Positions 22,427 through 30,069 of a stretch of DNA of 44,718 nt are shown in pieces. Source of the stretch: JABSQH01 sp039194665 (lineage in GTDB: Bacteria; Actinomycetota; Acidimicrobiia; Acidimicrobiales; Ilumatobacteraceae). The notes under the pieces were generated by a model that saw only the letters and a program-made list of their open reading frames with translations, was not told where the DNA came from and ran no database searches. The translations under genes were made by a program, and so were the position numbers. The stretch is from assembly GCA_039194665.1 (NCBI GenBank), contig JBCCVW010000009.1:1-44718 (forward strand), written 5' to 3'. The number at the start of each line of letters is the position of its first letter. Position 1 is the stretch's first letter.

Positions 22427-22999
22427 ATGCCAGGGGAACTCCGCGATCGATCGATCGTCCCCGACGGCGATCTGGTCGTCCAGTTCTGCGCTGGCGACGA
22501 GACGGCAGTGCGCGCGGTGTACGACCGCTACGGAGGGGCCGTACACACCGTGGCTCGATCGGTCGTCGGCTCGGGGCCGTTGGCGCAGGAGGTCGTGCAG
22601 GAGACGTTCCTCAAGGCGTGGCGCGCGGCGTCGACGTTCGACGCCAACCGCGACCTGGCGCCGTGGCTGTACACCATCGCCCGCCGCACTGCGATCGATG
22701 CACTCCGTCGTGAGCGCCGGCCTACGACAGGCGGCCATGCGCCAGAGGTGGAGGTCGCAGTGGATGCCCCCGGGTTCGAAACGACGTGGCAGCAGTTCGA
22801 GGTGCGCCGAGCGATCGACGACTTGCCCGATGGCGAACGCGAAGTGGTCCGGCTCAGCCATCTCGTCGGTCTGTCGCATCCCGAGATTGCCGAGCGGCTT
22901 GGTACTCCGGTGGGAACGGTGAAGTCGCGGTCGGCGCGGGCCCACCGGAGATTGGCCGCAGCGCTCAGTCACCTGGGCCCCGGCGAGGGGGAATCGTGA
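22427..22999 (+). CDS. ECF-type RNA polymerase sigma factor
   Basis: This alternative sigma factor of about 190 residues has region 2 at residues 17-90 (VVQFCAGDETAVRAVYDRYG, EVVQETFLKAWRA, WLYTIARRTAIDALRR) and region 4 at about 125-180 (AIDDLPDGEREVVRLSHLVG, SHPEIAERLGTPVGTVKSR, the DNA-reading helix). The anti-sigma gene follows 42 bases downstream, so the pair should form a signal-response switch. The ATG at 22427 is used; the longer reading from 22346 would overlap the ftsX gene. The stimulus is unknown. Confidence 0.9.
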   Translation: MPGELRDRSIVPDGDLVVQFCAGDETAVRAVYDRYGGAVHTVARSVVGSGPLAQEVVQETFLKAWRAASTFDANRDLAPWLYTIARRTAIDALRRERRPTTGGHAPEVEVAVDAPGFETTWQQFEVRRAIDDLPDGEREVVRLSHLVGLSHPEIAERLGTPVGTVKSRSARAHRRLAAALSHLGPGEGES

Positions 23000-23041
23000 A
23001 CCGAATCGGTGCTGCGTACCGTACTGAGAGACGAGGCAATC

Positions 23042-23716
23042 ATGGCCGATGAGCTGACCCCCGACGACGATCCAGATTTCGGCGACGCTGTCGATCCGCA
23101 TCTCGCTGCGCTGCTCGCCGAGCCGGCGATGTGGGACGAGCCGGAACCGTCGGGTGCTGACGCCGTTGTTGCGGCGATCTTCGCCGAACGAGCGACGCAG
23201 TCCAGTGACGCGCCGGGTGAGCCGACAGACCCGGTCGCGCACGAAGCCACCAACTCGAAGCCCGTTGTTGAGATCGGCGCCTACCGCCGCCGGTTCGTTC
23301 CGGTGATGGCGGCGGCGGCCGCCGTGGTCGTGCTGCTCGCAGGTGCGCTGATCATCGCCGCGGTCGACGGCGATGACGATGACGGCGTGGTGATCGCACT
23401 CGCAGCGACCGAGCTGGCGCCGGGGGCCTCGGCCGAGGCGGATGTCGCTGACACGCCGCTCGGCACGCGGATCCTGCTCGATCTCTCCGGCCTACCGCCC
23501 GCTGCGGATGGCACGTACTACGAGGCCTGGCTGCGCCAGAGTCCGGAGGTTGGCGTGAGCGCAGGGACGTTCCACATGCGCGGCGGCGACGGTGAGATCG
23601 AACTGTGGGCAGGCGTGTCGCTCGCTGACTACCCCTTGATCACCGTGACCGTCCAGGAGGAAGGTGGCGGGGCCGCGTCGTCGGGAGTCGTCGTACTGCG
23701 CGGCAGCTCGGGCTGA
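23042..23716 (+). CDS. RskA-like anti-sigma factor
   Basis: This single-pass membrane protein of about 224 residues resembles the anti-sigma-K (RskA) family. The cytoplasmic part (residues 1-85) is acidic and short. A membrane helix follows (FVPVMAAAAAVVVLLAGALIIAAV), then an extracytoplasmic RskA C-terminal domain with GTYYEAWLRQ and LADYPLITVTVQEEGG. The HxxxCxxC zinc motif found in many anti-sigma factors is absent. By family knowledge it holds the preceding ECF sigma at the membrane until regulated proteolysis. The ATG at 23042 has GAGG six bases upstream and was preferred over the GTG at 23009. Confidence 0.85.
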   Translation: MADELTPDDDPDFGDAVDPHLAALLAEPAMWDEPEPSGADAVVAAIFAERATQSSDAPGEPTDPVAHEATNSKPVVEIGAYRRRFVPVMAAAAAVVVLLAGALIIAAVDGDDDDGVVIALAATELAPGASAEADVADTPLGTRILLDLSGLPPAADGTYYEAWLRQSPEVGVSAGTFHMRGGDGEIELWAGVSLADYPLITVTVQEEGGGAASSGVVVLRGSSG

Positions 23717-23754
23717 GGTTGCCCACCGACACTGGATCGTCGAGGGCGGCTGGC

Positions 23755-23760
23755 TACGTT
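23755..23760 (+). promoter_or_regulatory. -10 box of the enoyl-CoA hydratase gene (TACGTT)
   Basis: TACGTT ends seven bases before the ATG at 23768, without a ribosome site. Confidence 0.5.
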
Positions 23761-23767
23761 CCGGACC

Positions 23768-24628
23768 ATGGCCTACACCGAGATCCGCCTCGACGTCGAC
23801 GAACACATCGCGACCATCACGCTCGACCGACCCGATCGGATGAACGCCTTCACCAACACGATGATGCGTGAGCTGATCGACGCGTTCGACACCACCGATG
23901 CCGACGACGATGTCCGCGCGGTGATCGTCACGGGCGCCGGGCGGGCGTTCTGCGCCGGCGCTGATCTCGGCGGGGGCGGTGAGACCTTCGCCAGGGGCGG
24001 TAGCGACATTCAGACCGACGCGGGTGTGCCGCGCGACGGCGGCGGGATGGTGGCACTGCGCATCTTCGACAGCCTCAAGCCGGTGATTGCCGCGATCAAT
24101 GGGGCGTCCGTTGGGGTCGGCGCCACGATGACACTGCCGATGGATGTTCGCATCGCCAGCTCGGCGGCCAAGTTCGGATTCGTGTTCGCCCGGCGAGGCA
24201 TCGTGCCCGAGGCCTGCTCGTCGTGGTTCCTGCCGCGCGTGGTGGGGATCTCCACCGCTGCAGAGTGGTGCTATTCGGGTCGGGTGTTCCTGGCTGATGA
24301 GGCCGCCGAACGCGGGCTGGTGCGCAGCGTGCACGAACCAGACGATCTCCTGGGTGCCGCCCGGGAGATCGCGGCCGACATCGCCAAGAACGCATCGCCC
24401 GTGTCGGTGGCGCTCACTCGCCGCATGTTGTGGGACATGATGGGCGCATCGCATCCGATGGATGCACACCGAGTCGACTCCCGGGCAATCGCCGCCCGTG
24501 GTGCCAGTGCCGACGCCGCCGAAGGCGTCACCAGCTTCCTCGAGAAGCGTCCGGCCGCGTTCCCCATGGCGGTCAGCGACGGGCTCCCTGACGTGTTCCC
24601 CGACGCCGTGCCCCACGAGTTTTCGTAG
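23768..24628 (+). CDS. Enoyl-CoA hydratase/isomerase family protein
   Basis: This crotonase-fold enzyme of 286 residues acts on acyl-CoA thioesters, probably hydrating a 2-enoyl-CoA in fatty-acid or side-chain beta-oxidation. Visible marks are TLDRPDRMNAFTNTM, the oxyanion-hole segment GAGRAFCAGADL, NGASVGVGATMTLPMDVRIA with the second backbone-amide glycine, and RRGIVPEACSSWFLPRVVG, which carries one expected catalytic glutamate. The other expected acid position reads as glycine/alanine-rich, so isomerase or hydrolase activity cannot be excluded. It stands alone between the anti-sigma gene and the 72-residue protein gene. Confidence 0.88.
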   Translation: MAYTEIRLDVDEHIATITLDRPDRMNAFTNTMMRELIDAFDTTDADDDVRAVIVTGAGRAFCAGADLGGGGETFARGGSDIQTDAGVPRDGGGMVALRIFDSLKPVIAAINGASVGVGATMTLPMDVRIASSAAKFGFVFARRGIVPEACSSWFLPRVVGISTAAEWCYSGRVFLADEAAERGLVRSVHEPDDLLGAAREIAADIAKNASPVSVALTRRMLWDMMGASHPMDAHRVDSRAIAARGASADAAEGVTSFLEKRPAAFPMAVSDGLPDVFPDAVPHEFS

Positions 24629-24638
24629 CCGTTTCGCA

Positions 24639-24657
24639 GTGACGTGTCCGGCGTCAC
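24639..24657 (+). terminator. Weak terminator-like hairpin after the enoyl-CoA hydratase gene
   Basis: GTGACG pairs with CGTCAC across a seven-base loop, ten bases after the stop. An alternative GACGTG/CACGTC pairing overlaps it. There is no T-tract. Confidence 0.3.
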
Positions 24658-24748
24658 GTCGATCTGCAGGAATTTCTCAACCGCTGCGTGGTTTCATCCG
24701 ATGTACATCACAGCAACGAACACAGCACGACACAGATCGAGCGGTAAC

Positions 24749-24754
24749 GAGGAG
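24749..24754 (+). promoter_or_regulatory. Strong Shine-Dalgarno site of the 72-residue protein
   Basis: GAGGAGG-like sequence at ideal spacing (five bases) before the ATG at 24760. It is among the clearest ribosome sites in the window. Confidence 0.65.
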
Positions 24755-24759
24755 GACCG

Positions 24760-24978
24760 ATGAGCGCAGCAGCAACGACCACACGAGTAGAGACCGGTGA
24801 CGTCTTGGAGTTCGCCGTCGGTGACGACGCGATGACCGTTCTGGTGCTGCTCGCGACCGACGAGGCGCTGGTGCTCGATCCGCTCAACGGGGAGACGCCC
24901 TTCGTCATCCGGCTCGACGAGATCGCCGAGTTCCGTAAGTTCGACGCCGACGATCTGGTCGACGCTCTCACCGACTGA
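24760..24978 (+). CDS. Small conserved-looking protein of unknown function
   Basis: This is a 72-residue acidic protein (calculated by eye to be strongly negative) with no cysteine, signal peptide or membrane helix. The sequence after residue 10 alternates hydrophobic strands (VLEFAVGDDAMTVLVLLA, EALVLDPLNG, PFVIRLDEIAEFRKF), suggesting a small beta-barrel or a small ligand/RNA-binding fold. That is inference only, and I do not recognise the family. It has a strong Shine-Dalgarno site and a 130-base upstream region, so it is probably well expressed. The truncated globin gene follows 34 bases downstream but seems to have its own promoter. Confidence 0.75.
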   Translation: MSAAATTTRVETGDVLEFAVGDDAMTVLVLLATDEALVLDPLNGETPFVIRLDEIAEFRKFDADDLVDALTD

Positions 24979-24999
24979 CACAGTCCGGTCACGCCCACC

Positions 25000-25005
25000 T
25001 AGCGT
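25000..25005 (+). promoter_or_regulatory. -10 box of the globin gene (TAGCGT)
   Basis: TAGCGT ends seven bases before the GTG at 25013 and overlaps the other possible GTG at 25004, so it decides for the downstream start. Confidence 0.5.
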
Positions 25006-25012
25006 GTCGGAT

Positions 25013-25438
25013 GTGACCGAACCCTCGCTGTATTCGCGAGTCGGCGGCTGGCCGTTCTTCGAGCGACTCGTCGACGAGTTCTATGTCGGCGTCGCCGACG
25101 ACGAGGTGTTGCTGCCGCTCTATCCCGAGCAGCCTGACCTCACCGGCGCCCGCCATCGTTTGACGATGTTCCTCGCCCAATACTGGGGTGGACCGACGAC
25201 ATACAACGACGAGCGCGGACATCCGCGTCTACGGATGCGGCACATGCCGTTTCACGTGGGCACCGACGAGCGCGACCGTTGGCTCGAACACATGGCTGCC
25301 GCGGTACGCGTCGTCTGCGCCGACCTCGACGACGGTGAGGGAATCGCTGATGAGCTGATGGCGTACTTCGCGCCGGCGGCCGAGCATCTGCGTAACGACA
25401 CCGGATTGCCGATTACCTCGGCCAAGTTCGGGCGCTAG
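25013..25438 (+). CDS. Group II truncated hemoglobin
   Basis: This two-over-two globin of about 141 residues is in the trHbO group. Marks are LYSRVGGWPFFERLVDEFYVGVADDEVL (A-B helices), the CD region PLYPEQPDLTGARHRL, FLAQYWGGPTTYNDERGHPRLRMRHMPFHV with the proximal histidine in the RMRH stretch, and the G-helix tryptophan in RDRWLEHM. Such proteins bind oxygen, nitric oxide or peroxide and are linked to redox protection. The stop codon TAG forms part of the -10 box of the next gene. Confidence 0.92.
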   Translation: MTEPSLYSRVGGWPFFERLVDEFYVGVADDEVLLPLYPEQPDLTGARHRLTMFLAQYWGGPTTYNDERGHPRLRMRHMPFHVGTDERDRWLEHMAAAVRVVCADLDDGEGIADELMAYFAPAAEHLRNDTGLPITSAKFGR

Positions 25439-25441
25439 CGT
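25436..25441 (+). promoter_or_regulatory. -10 box of the ABC exporter (TAGCGT), overlapping the globin stop codon
   Basis: TAGCGT begins with the TAG stop of the globin gene and ends nine bases before the ATG at 25451. Confidence 0.45.
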
Positions 25442-25450
25442 CCAACGCCG

Positions 25451-26434
25451 ATGTCGGCGGTCGAGGTCACCCAACTCGTGAAGCACTACGGCGCGGTGCG
25501 CGCCGTCGATGGCGTGAGCTTCTCGATCGAGCCGGGTGAGGTGTATGCGCTGCTCGGCGAAAATGGCGCAGGGAAGTCCACCACGGTCGAGATCCTCGAG
25601 GGGTATCGCCAGCCGACGAGTGGTGCCGCGCGTGTGCTCGGCGTCGACCCAGATGAAGGTGGCCGGTCGTGGCGCGAGCGGGTCGGCATCGTGTTGCAAA
25701 CGTCGGGCATCGAGCAGGAGTTCTCGGTGCGCGAGGTGTTCGACCTGTACGGGTCGGTGTACTCCAACCCACGTCCGGCGGACGAGGTCATCGAGATGGT
25801 TGGCCTGACCGAGAAGGCAGACGAGCGCGTCGGGTCGTTGTCCGGTGGTCAGCAGCGGCGTGTCGATCTCGGCCTCGGCATCGTCGGCCGGCCCGAGGTG
25901 CTGTTTCTCGACGAGCCGACGACTGGGTTCGACCCGTCGGCGCGGCGTCGCTCGTGGGATCTTGTCGAGCAGTTGGGTGCTGGCGGAACCACGGTGTTGC
26001 TCACCACGCACTATCTGGACGAAGCCGAACATCTCGCCGACCGCGTCGGGGTACTCAGTCGCGGTGTGCTCGTCGCCGAGGGAACGCCAGGGACGCTGAT
26101 CGAGCAGGTCAGCGGCACGGTCGTCAGCTTCGACGTGCCACACCAAGTCGAGCTGGCCGATGCTCGCGCCACGTTTGCGCCGTTACTCGGCGCCGACCTC
26201 GATGTCGCGGGGCGCCTGGTGGAAGCGCGCGTCGACGAGCCGACTGCCGCGGTGCATCGATTGACCGCGTGGGCGGTCGAGCGGTCGATCGAGCTCGACT
26301 CGCTCAGCGTGCGGCGGGCGTCGCTCGAAGACGCGTTCCTCCGTCTCGTCCACGACGCCGACTCGGCGGGCGACCGAGGCGATATCGATTCAGCCGCCGA
26401 CGCGGGTGAGGCCGAGACGGAGTCGTCGTCGTGA
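25451..26434 (+). CDS. ABC-2 type exporter ATP-binding protein (DrrA-like)
   Basis: This is the cytoplasmic ATPase of an ABC-2 exporter, 327 residues: Walker A GENGAGKST, Q-loop IVLQTSGIEQEFSVREVFDLYG, signature LSGGQQRRVDLGLGIVGRP, Walker B LFLDEPTTGFDP, and H-loop TTHYLDEAEHLADRVGVL. A C-terminal DUF4162-like regulatory domain (about 225-310) follows, as in drug-exporting DrrA proteins. It overlaps the permease gene in GTGA, so subunits are coupled. The substrate is unknown: candidates are a drug, lipid or polyketide. A promoter-like hexamer overlaps the globin stop codon just upstream. Confidence 0.92.
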   Translation: MSAVEVTQLVKHYGAVRAVDGVSFSIEPGEVYALLGENGAGKSTTVEILEGYRQPTSGAARVLGVDPDEGGRSWRERVGIVLQTSGIEQEFSVREVFDLYGSVYSNPRPADEVIEMVGLTEKADERVGSLSGGQQRRVDLGLGIVGRPEVLFLDEPTTGFDPSARRRSWDLVEQLGAGGTTVLLTTHYLDEAEHLADRVGVLSRGVLVAEGTPGTLIEQVSGTVVSFDVPHQVELADARATFAPLLGADLDVAGRLVEARVDEPTAAVHRLTAWAVERSIELDSLSVRRASLEDAFLRLVHDADSAGDRGDIDSAADAGEAETESSS

Positions 26435-27276
26435 GCGCGCCGAGCGTGCCCTCGATGCTGCTGCGTCAGACCCGCTACCAGCTGATCACGTTCTGGCGTA
26501 TCCCCGTGGCGTTGTTCTTCACGCTCGCGCTGCCGTTGATCATGCTGGTGTTGTTCAACGCGCTCTTCGGGTCGAGCGACATCGAGACCGATGAGGGCAC
26601 ATGGTCGGTCCGTCAGTTCTACACCGGCGGACTCGCCGCCTACACCGCCGTGTCAGCCACGTTCACCAACCTCGCCAACATGGTGCCGATCCGCCGCGAC
26701 GAAGGTGTGCTCAAGCGGTGGCGTGGCACGCCGCTACCGACATGGGTGTATCTCGGAGGTTTCGTGCTGTCGGCGGTGGTCATCGCCTTCGTCGGCGTGG
26801 TGGTGATGCTCGCCCTCGGCGTTGGCGCATATGGGCTGGAGATCGAACTGGCCAAGATGCCCGCCGCGGTGGTCACGTTCCTCGTCGGCGTGGCGGCGTT
26901 CGCTGCGCTCGGAATGGCGATCGCTGCGCTGATTCGCACCGCATCGTCGGCCTCAGCGGTGGCCAACGCCATCATCCTGCCGTTGGCCTTCATCTCCAAC
27001 GTGTTCATCGTGACCGACGATGCGCCGGAGTGGATCGGCGCAGTTGGTGGTGTGTTCCCGCTGAAGCCGTTCGTCGAAGCCTTCCAGGACTGCTTCAACC
27101 CGCTCGTCGATGCACCGGCGTTCAACTGGGCGAAGCTCGGCTACGTCGCCCTCTGGGGTGTCGTGGGTGCGTTCGTTGCCATCCGGTACTTCCGCTGGGA
27201 GCCGAGCGGTGCGTCCGCACGCGGACGGCGGTCGCGGCGGGCTGCCGATTCGGCCACCGCCGAGTCGGTCAGCTGA
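26431..27276 (+). CDS. ABC-2 type exporter permease (DrrB-like)
   Basis: This is the membrane subunit partner of the ATPase upstream, 281 residues with six predicted helices: VALFFTLALPLIMLVLF, the region around FYTGGLAAYTAVSATF, FVLSAVVIAFVGVVVMLALG, VVTFLVGVAAFAALGMAIAAL, ANAIILPLAFISNVFIV and a last one near LGYVALWGVVGAFVAIRYF. RRDEGVLKRWRGTPLP between helices 2 and 3 is a standard ABC-2 coupling motif. A short arginine-rich cytoplasmic tail ends it. Its 3' end overlaps the convergent purU gene by eight bases. Confidence 0.9.
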   Translation: MSAPSVPSMLLRQTRYQLITFWRIPVALFFTLALPLIMLVLFNALFGSSDIETDEGTWSVRQFYTGGLAAYTAVSATFTNLANMVPIRRDEGVLKRWRGTPLPTWVYLGGFVLSAVVIAFVGVVVMLALGVGAYGLEIELAKMPAAVVTFLVGVAAFAALGMAIAALIRTASSASAVANAIILPLAFISNVFIVTDDAPEWIGAVGGVFPLKPFVEAFQDCFNPLVDAPAFNWAKLGYVALWGVVGAFVAIRYFRWEPSGASARGRRSRRAADSATAESVS

Positions 27277-28129
27277 ACACGATCGTCTTTCGACCGTGCA
27301 CGAGCACCCGGTGCTCGGCGTGGGCGCGCACGGCACGCGCCAGCACGATCGTCTCGAGGTCCCGACCCTTCTGGGTGAGGCGAGCGACGTCGTCGCGGTG
27401 CGATACGTGCTCGGTGTCCTGGGCGATGATCGGGCCTTCGTCGAGGTCGGCGGTGGCGTAGTGCGCCGTTGCGCCGATCAGCTTGACCCCGCGGTCGTGG
27501 GCCTGCCGATACGGATTCGCACCGATGAACGCAGGCAGGAACGAGTGGTGGATGTTGATGATCCGGTCCGGATGGTGACCGACGAAGCCGTCAGAGAGGA
27601 TCTGCATGTAGCGGGCCAGCACCACCAGCTCTGCGCCGTGCTCGGCAAGTGTCGCCAACACATCGGCTTCCTGTTGGGGCTTGGTGTCGGGCGTGACCGG
27701 GAGATGCACGTAGGGCACGCCGAGGTGCTCGCAGAACTCGCGGTGATCAGGGTGATTCGACACCACCACACGCACGTCGATCGGGAGTTCACCGGTGCGC
27801 CATCTGGTGAGGATGTCGTACAGGCAGTGCGGCTGGCGCGATGCGAGCACCGCCGTGGGGATGACCTCATCGGTGAATCGCAGCTCGGCGTGCATGTCGA
27901 AGCGCTCGGCAACTGGGGAGAATGCAGGGAGGATCTCGTCGCGTCGCAGAGCGAATCCGTCGAGGTCGAACTCGATGCGTTGGAAGAACGACGCCGTGCC
28001 GGTGCCGCCGGTGCCGTCGACATGCTGCTCCGCGTGGATGATGTTGCCGTCGTGCTCGGCGATGAATGCGGCGGTTGCCGACACCACCCCCTGTTGGTCT
28101 GGACACGAGAGCAAGAACACCGCCGACAT
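27269..28129 (-). CDS. purU: Formyltetrahydrofolate deformylase
   Basis: PurU hydrolyses 10-formyl-tetrahydrofolate to formate and tetrahydrofolate, balancing one-carbon pools and supplying formate for purine synthesis. The protein has 286 residues. An N-terminal ACT domain (VFLLSCPDQQGVVSATAAFI) senses methionine or glycine in relatives. The formyltransferase-like domain has the catalytic trio: Asn and His in IINIHHSFLPAF and Asp in GATAHYATADLDEGPII. The ATG at 28129 is used because it lies ten bases after the upstream methyltransferase stop. It is the last gene of the menB operon and overlaps the ABC-2 permease tail-to-tail. Confidence 0.94.
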   Translation of the reverse strand: MSAVFLLSCPDQQGVVSATAAFIAEHDGNIIHAEQHVDGTGGTGTASFFQRIEFDLDGFALRRDEILPAFSPVAERFDMHAELRFTDEVIPTAVLASRQPHCLYDILTRWRTGELPIDVRVVVSNHPDHREFCEHLGVPYVHLPVTPDTKPQQEADVLATLAEHGAELVVLARYMQILSDGFVGHHPDRIINIHHSFLPAFIGANPYRQAHDRGVKLIGATAHYATADLDEGPIIAQDTEHVSHRDDVARLTQKGRDLETIVLARAVRAHAEHRVLVHGRKTIVFS

Positions 28130-28139
28130 CGGCCTCGTT

Positions 28140-28976
28140 CTATCTGCTGTTGTCGACAACGGAGGTCTGACCCGCAACGTCAGGACGGAACGCGTAACAC
28201 GCCACGGCGGTGGCGGCAGCAGCGTTGAGCGAGTCGACGCCGTCGGTCATCGGGATTCGTGTGGGTTGTCCCCTCGCGAGCAGCTCGTCGCTGAGGCCAT
28301 CGCGCTCCGACCCGATCAGCAGCCCGATCCGACCCGATGTCCGTACCTCGTCGATCGAGGGCGCAGTGGCGTCCGGGGTCAGCGCGATCAGGGTGAGGTC
28401 GTCGATGGTTGCCAGGTCGTTGGCCAACGACGTCGTGCGTGCATGGGGCAGTACGAACGTGGTGCCCATCGCGGCGCGCAAGGCGCGCCGAGCGAGTGGG
28501 TCGGCGCTGGTGTGGTCGAGCACCAGTGCGTCCCATCCGAGTGCCGTGGCGTTCCGCACGATCGCGCCGACGTTTGCCGGGTTGTCGATACCTTCGAGCA
28601 CGACGACTCGCCGCGCCTCGGCCAGCACCGCGGGTGCCGATGGCCGCGCCGGACGTTCGAACAGTGCGACGATTCGCTGGGGCATGCCGAGCCGGGTCAC
28701 CGCCTGGCGAACGGCGTCGCCAGCGCCGTACACCGGACACGTGAGTCGATCGGTCACCGCTGGTGGACGGTCGCGATCGACGAGGCCCGCAACGGGCACG
28801 CAGCCGGCGTCGAGGGCCCGCTCGACCACCAAGTCGCCTTCGGCGAGGAACAGCCCGGCACCGCCATCGTTGCGCTTGTCGGCGCGGCTGGCCATTCCGC
28901 GTTCGTTGAGCCGAAACGCGGCGTAGCGCTCGTCGTCGGGGTCGTCGATGATGATCACCGGTCGGTTCGGCGCCAA
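28140..28976 (-). CDS. SpoU/TrmH-family RNA 2'-O-methyltransferase
   Basis: This S-adenosylmethionine-dependent SPOUT methyltransferase, about 278 residues, probably modifies a ribose in rRNA or tRNA. An N-terminal substrate-binding domain (residues about 1-105) precedes the SPOUT knot with motif 1 GIDNPANVGAIVRNATALG (the catalytic Arg and Asn), motif 2 LLIGSERDGLS, and motif 3 IPMTDGVDSLNAAAATAV. The start is uncertain. The TTG at 28976, one base after the menB stop, gives MAPNRPVIIIDDPDDERY; the GTG at 28958 gives MIIIDDPDD, which matches relatives equally well. It lies in an operon between menB and purU. Confidence 0.9.
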   Translation of the reverse strand: MAPNRPVIIIDDPDDERYAAFRLNERGMASRADKRNDGGAGLFLAEGDLVVERALDAGCVPVAGLVDRDRPPAVTDRLTCPVYGAGDAVRQAVTRLGMPQRIVALFERPARPSAPAVLAEARRVVVLEGIDNPANVGAIVRNATALGWDALVLDHTSADPLARRALRAAMGTTFVLPHARTTSLANDLATIDDLTLIALTPDATAPSIDEVRTSGRIGLLIGSERDGLSDELLARGQPTRIPMTDGVDSLNAAAATAVACYAFRPDVAGQTSVVDNSR

Positions 28977-28977
28977 C

Positions 28978-29883
28978 TCAGAAGTGGTATGGATGCCCCG
29001 ACCAGTCGGCCGGTCGCTTCTCGAGGAAGCTGTCGCGGCCCTCCCGAGCCTCATCGGTCCCGTAGGCGAGCCGGGTCGTCTCGCCGGCGAACACCTGCTG
29101 GCCGACCAAACCGTCATCGACGAGGTTGAACGCGAACTTCAGCATCCGCTGTGCCGTCGGGCTCTTGGCGCAGATCTCGCGACCCCACTGCAGTGCGGTC
29201 GCTTCGAGCTCGTCGTGAGGTACCGCTTCGTTGACCGCACCCATGTCGACCATCTGGGCAGCGGTGTACTCGCGTCCGAGGAAGAAGATCTCGCGGGCGA
29301 ATTTCTGGCCGACCTGGCGCGCCAGATAGGCCGATCCGAACCCGCCGTCGAAGCTGGCCACATCGGCGTCGGTCTGCTTGAACCGGGCGTGCTCCAGACT
29401 GGCCAGCGTGAGGTCGGACACGACGTGTAGCGAGTGGCCGCCGCCAGCTGCCCACCCCGGAACGACGCAGATCACCACCTTGGGCATGAACCGGATCAGC
29501 CGCTGGACCTCGAGGATGTGGAGCCGCCCGGCGCGCGCGGGGTCGATGGACTCGGCCGTTTCGTCGTCGGCGTACTTGTAGCCGTCGGCCCCGCGGATGC
29601 GCTGATCGCCGCCTGAGCAGAAGGCCCACCCACCGTCGCGCGGCGACGGCCCGTTTCCGGTGAGCAGCACGCAGCCGACGTCGGTCGACATTCGTGCGTG
29701 ATCGAGCGCGCGGTACAGCTCGTCGACCGTGTGAGGGCGAAAGGCGTTGCGCACCTCGGGCCGATCGAAGGCCACGCGCACGACCCCGGCGTCGTTGGCC
29801 CGGTGATACGTGACGTCGGTGAAGTCGAAACCATCAACCGGCGTCCACGACTCGGCATCGAACAACTGCGACACACTTGGCAT
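28978..29883 (-). CDS. menB: 1,4-dihydroxy-2-naphthoyl-CoA synthase
   Basis: MenB closes the naphthoate ring of menaquinone from o-succinylbenzoyl-CoA. The protein has 301 residues, the usual actinobacterial length, with crotonase-fold signatures: RPEVRNAFRPHTVDELYRAL, the gapped segment GWAFCSGGDQRIRG typical of MenB, VPGWAAGGGHSLHVVSDLTLAS, FKQTDADVASFDGGFGSAYLARQ (with the catalytic Asp), and the C-terminal FLEKRPADWSGHPYHF, a MenB hallmark. The ATG at 29883 has AGGA seven bases upstream. The longer reading frame upstream is noise. No other men genes are in the window. Confidence 0.95.
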   Translation of the reverse strand: MPSVSQLFDAESWTPVDGFDFTDVTYHRANDAGVVRVAFDRPEVRNAFRPHTVDELYRALDHARMSTDVGCVLLTGNGPSPRDGGWAFCSGGDQRIRGADGYKYADDETAESIDPARAGRLHILEVQRLIRFMPKVVICVVPGWAAGGGHSLHVVSDLTLASLEHARFKQTDADVASFDGGFGSAYLARQVGQKFAREIFFLGREYTAAQMVDMGAVNEAVPHDELEATALQWGREICAKSPTAQRMLKFAFNLVDDGLVGQQVFAGETTRLAYGTDEAREGRDSFLEKRPADWSGHPYHF

Positions 29884-29903
29884 CCGTCCATCCTGCCGGA
29901 TCG

Positions 29904-29909
29904 AACTAA
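29904..29909 (-). promoter_or_regulatory. Probable -10 box of the menB operon (TTAGTT)
   Basis: It reads TTAGTT on the minus strand, 20 bases before the menB ATG. It overlaps the -10 hexamer of the divergent hydrolase remnant. A leader of about ten bases with an AGGA ribosome site would follow. Confidence 0.35.
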
Positions 29910-29912
29910 CGT
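29907..29912 (+). promoter_or_regulatory. -10 box still present before the hydrolase remnant (TAACGT)
   Basis: TAACGT ends seven bases before the ATG at 29920, the same geometry as the intact genes. Confidence 0.4.
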
Positions 29913-29919
29913 CGCCCAC

Positions 29920-30069
29920 ATGCCCTTCGCCGACATCAACGGCCAACGAATCCACTTTCAGCGAACAGGAGGGGAGCGACCCGTCGCCTTCTGCTCGCAC
30001 CGGTTCGTGAGCTACCGGGACTCGGGCCGTAACGTGATCGGCGAGTCTCTTGTGGTCGTGTCCTGCTGA
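29920..30069 (+). pseudogene. N-terminal remnant of an alpha/beta hydrolase gene
   Basis: An ATG at 29920 opens a 49-codon frame whose first 29 residues (MPFADINGQRIHFQRTGG, then ERPVAFCSHRF) look like the first strands of alpha/beta hydrolases, which begin as M-P-x-A-x-(V/I)-N-G-x-R-I-x-(F/Y) and continue D-T-G-G-x-G-P-x-V-x-F-x-H-G-F. The match ends after the SH-x-F that would be the HGF oxyanion loop (here SHRF). The remainder (residues 30-49) is unrelated, and a stop follows 11 bases before the cofE start. This is best read as a gene that lost all but its 5' end, with the promoter hexamer kept. A new short peptide gene is the alternative. Confidence 0.55.
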
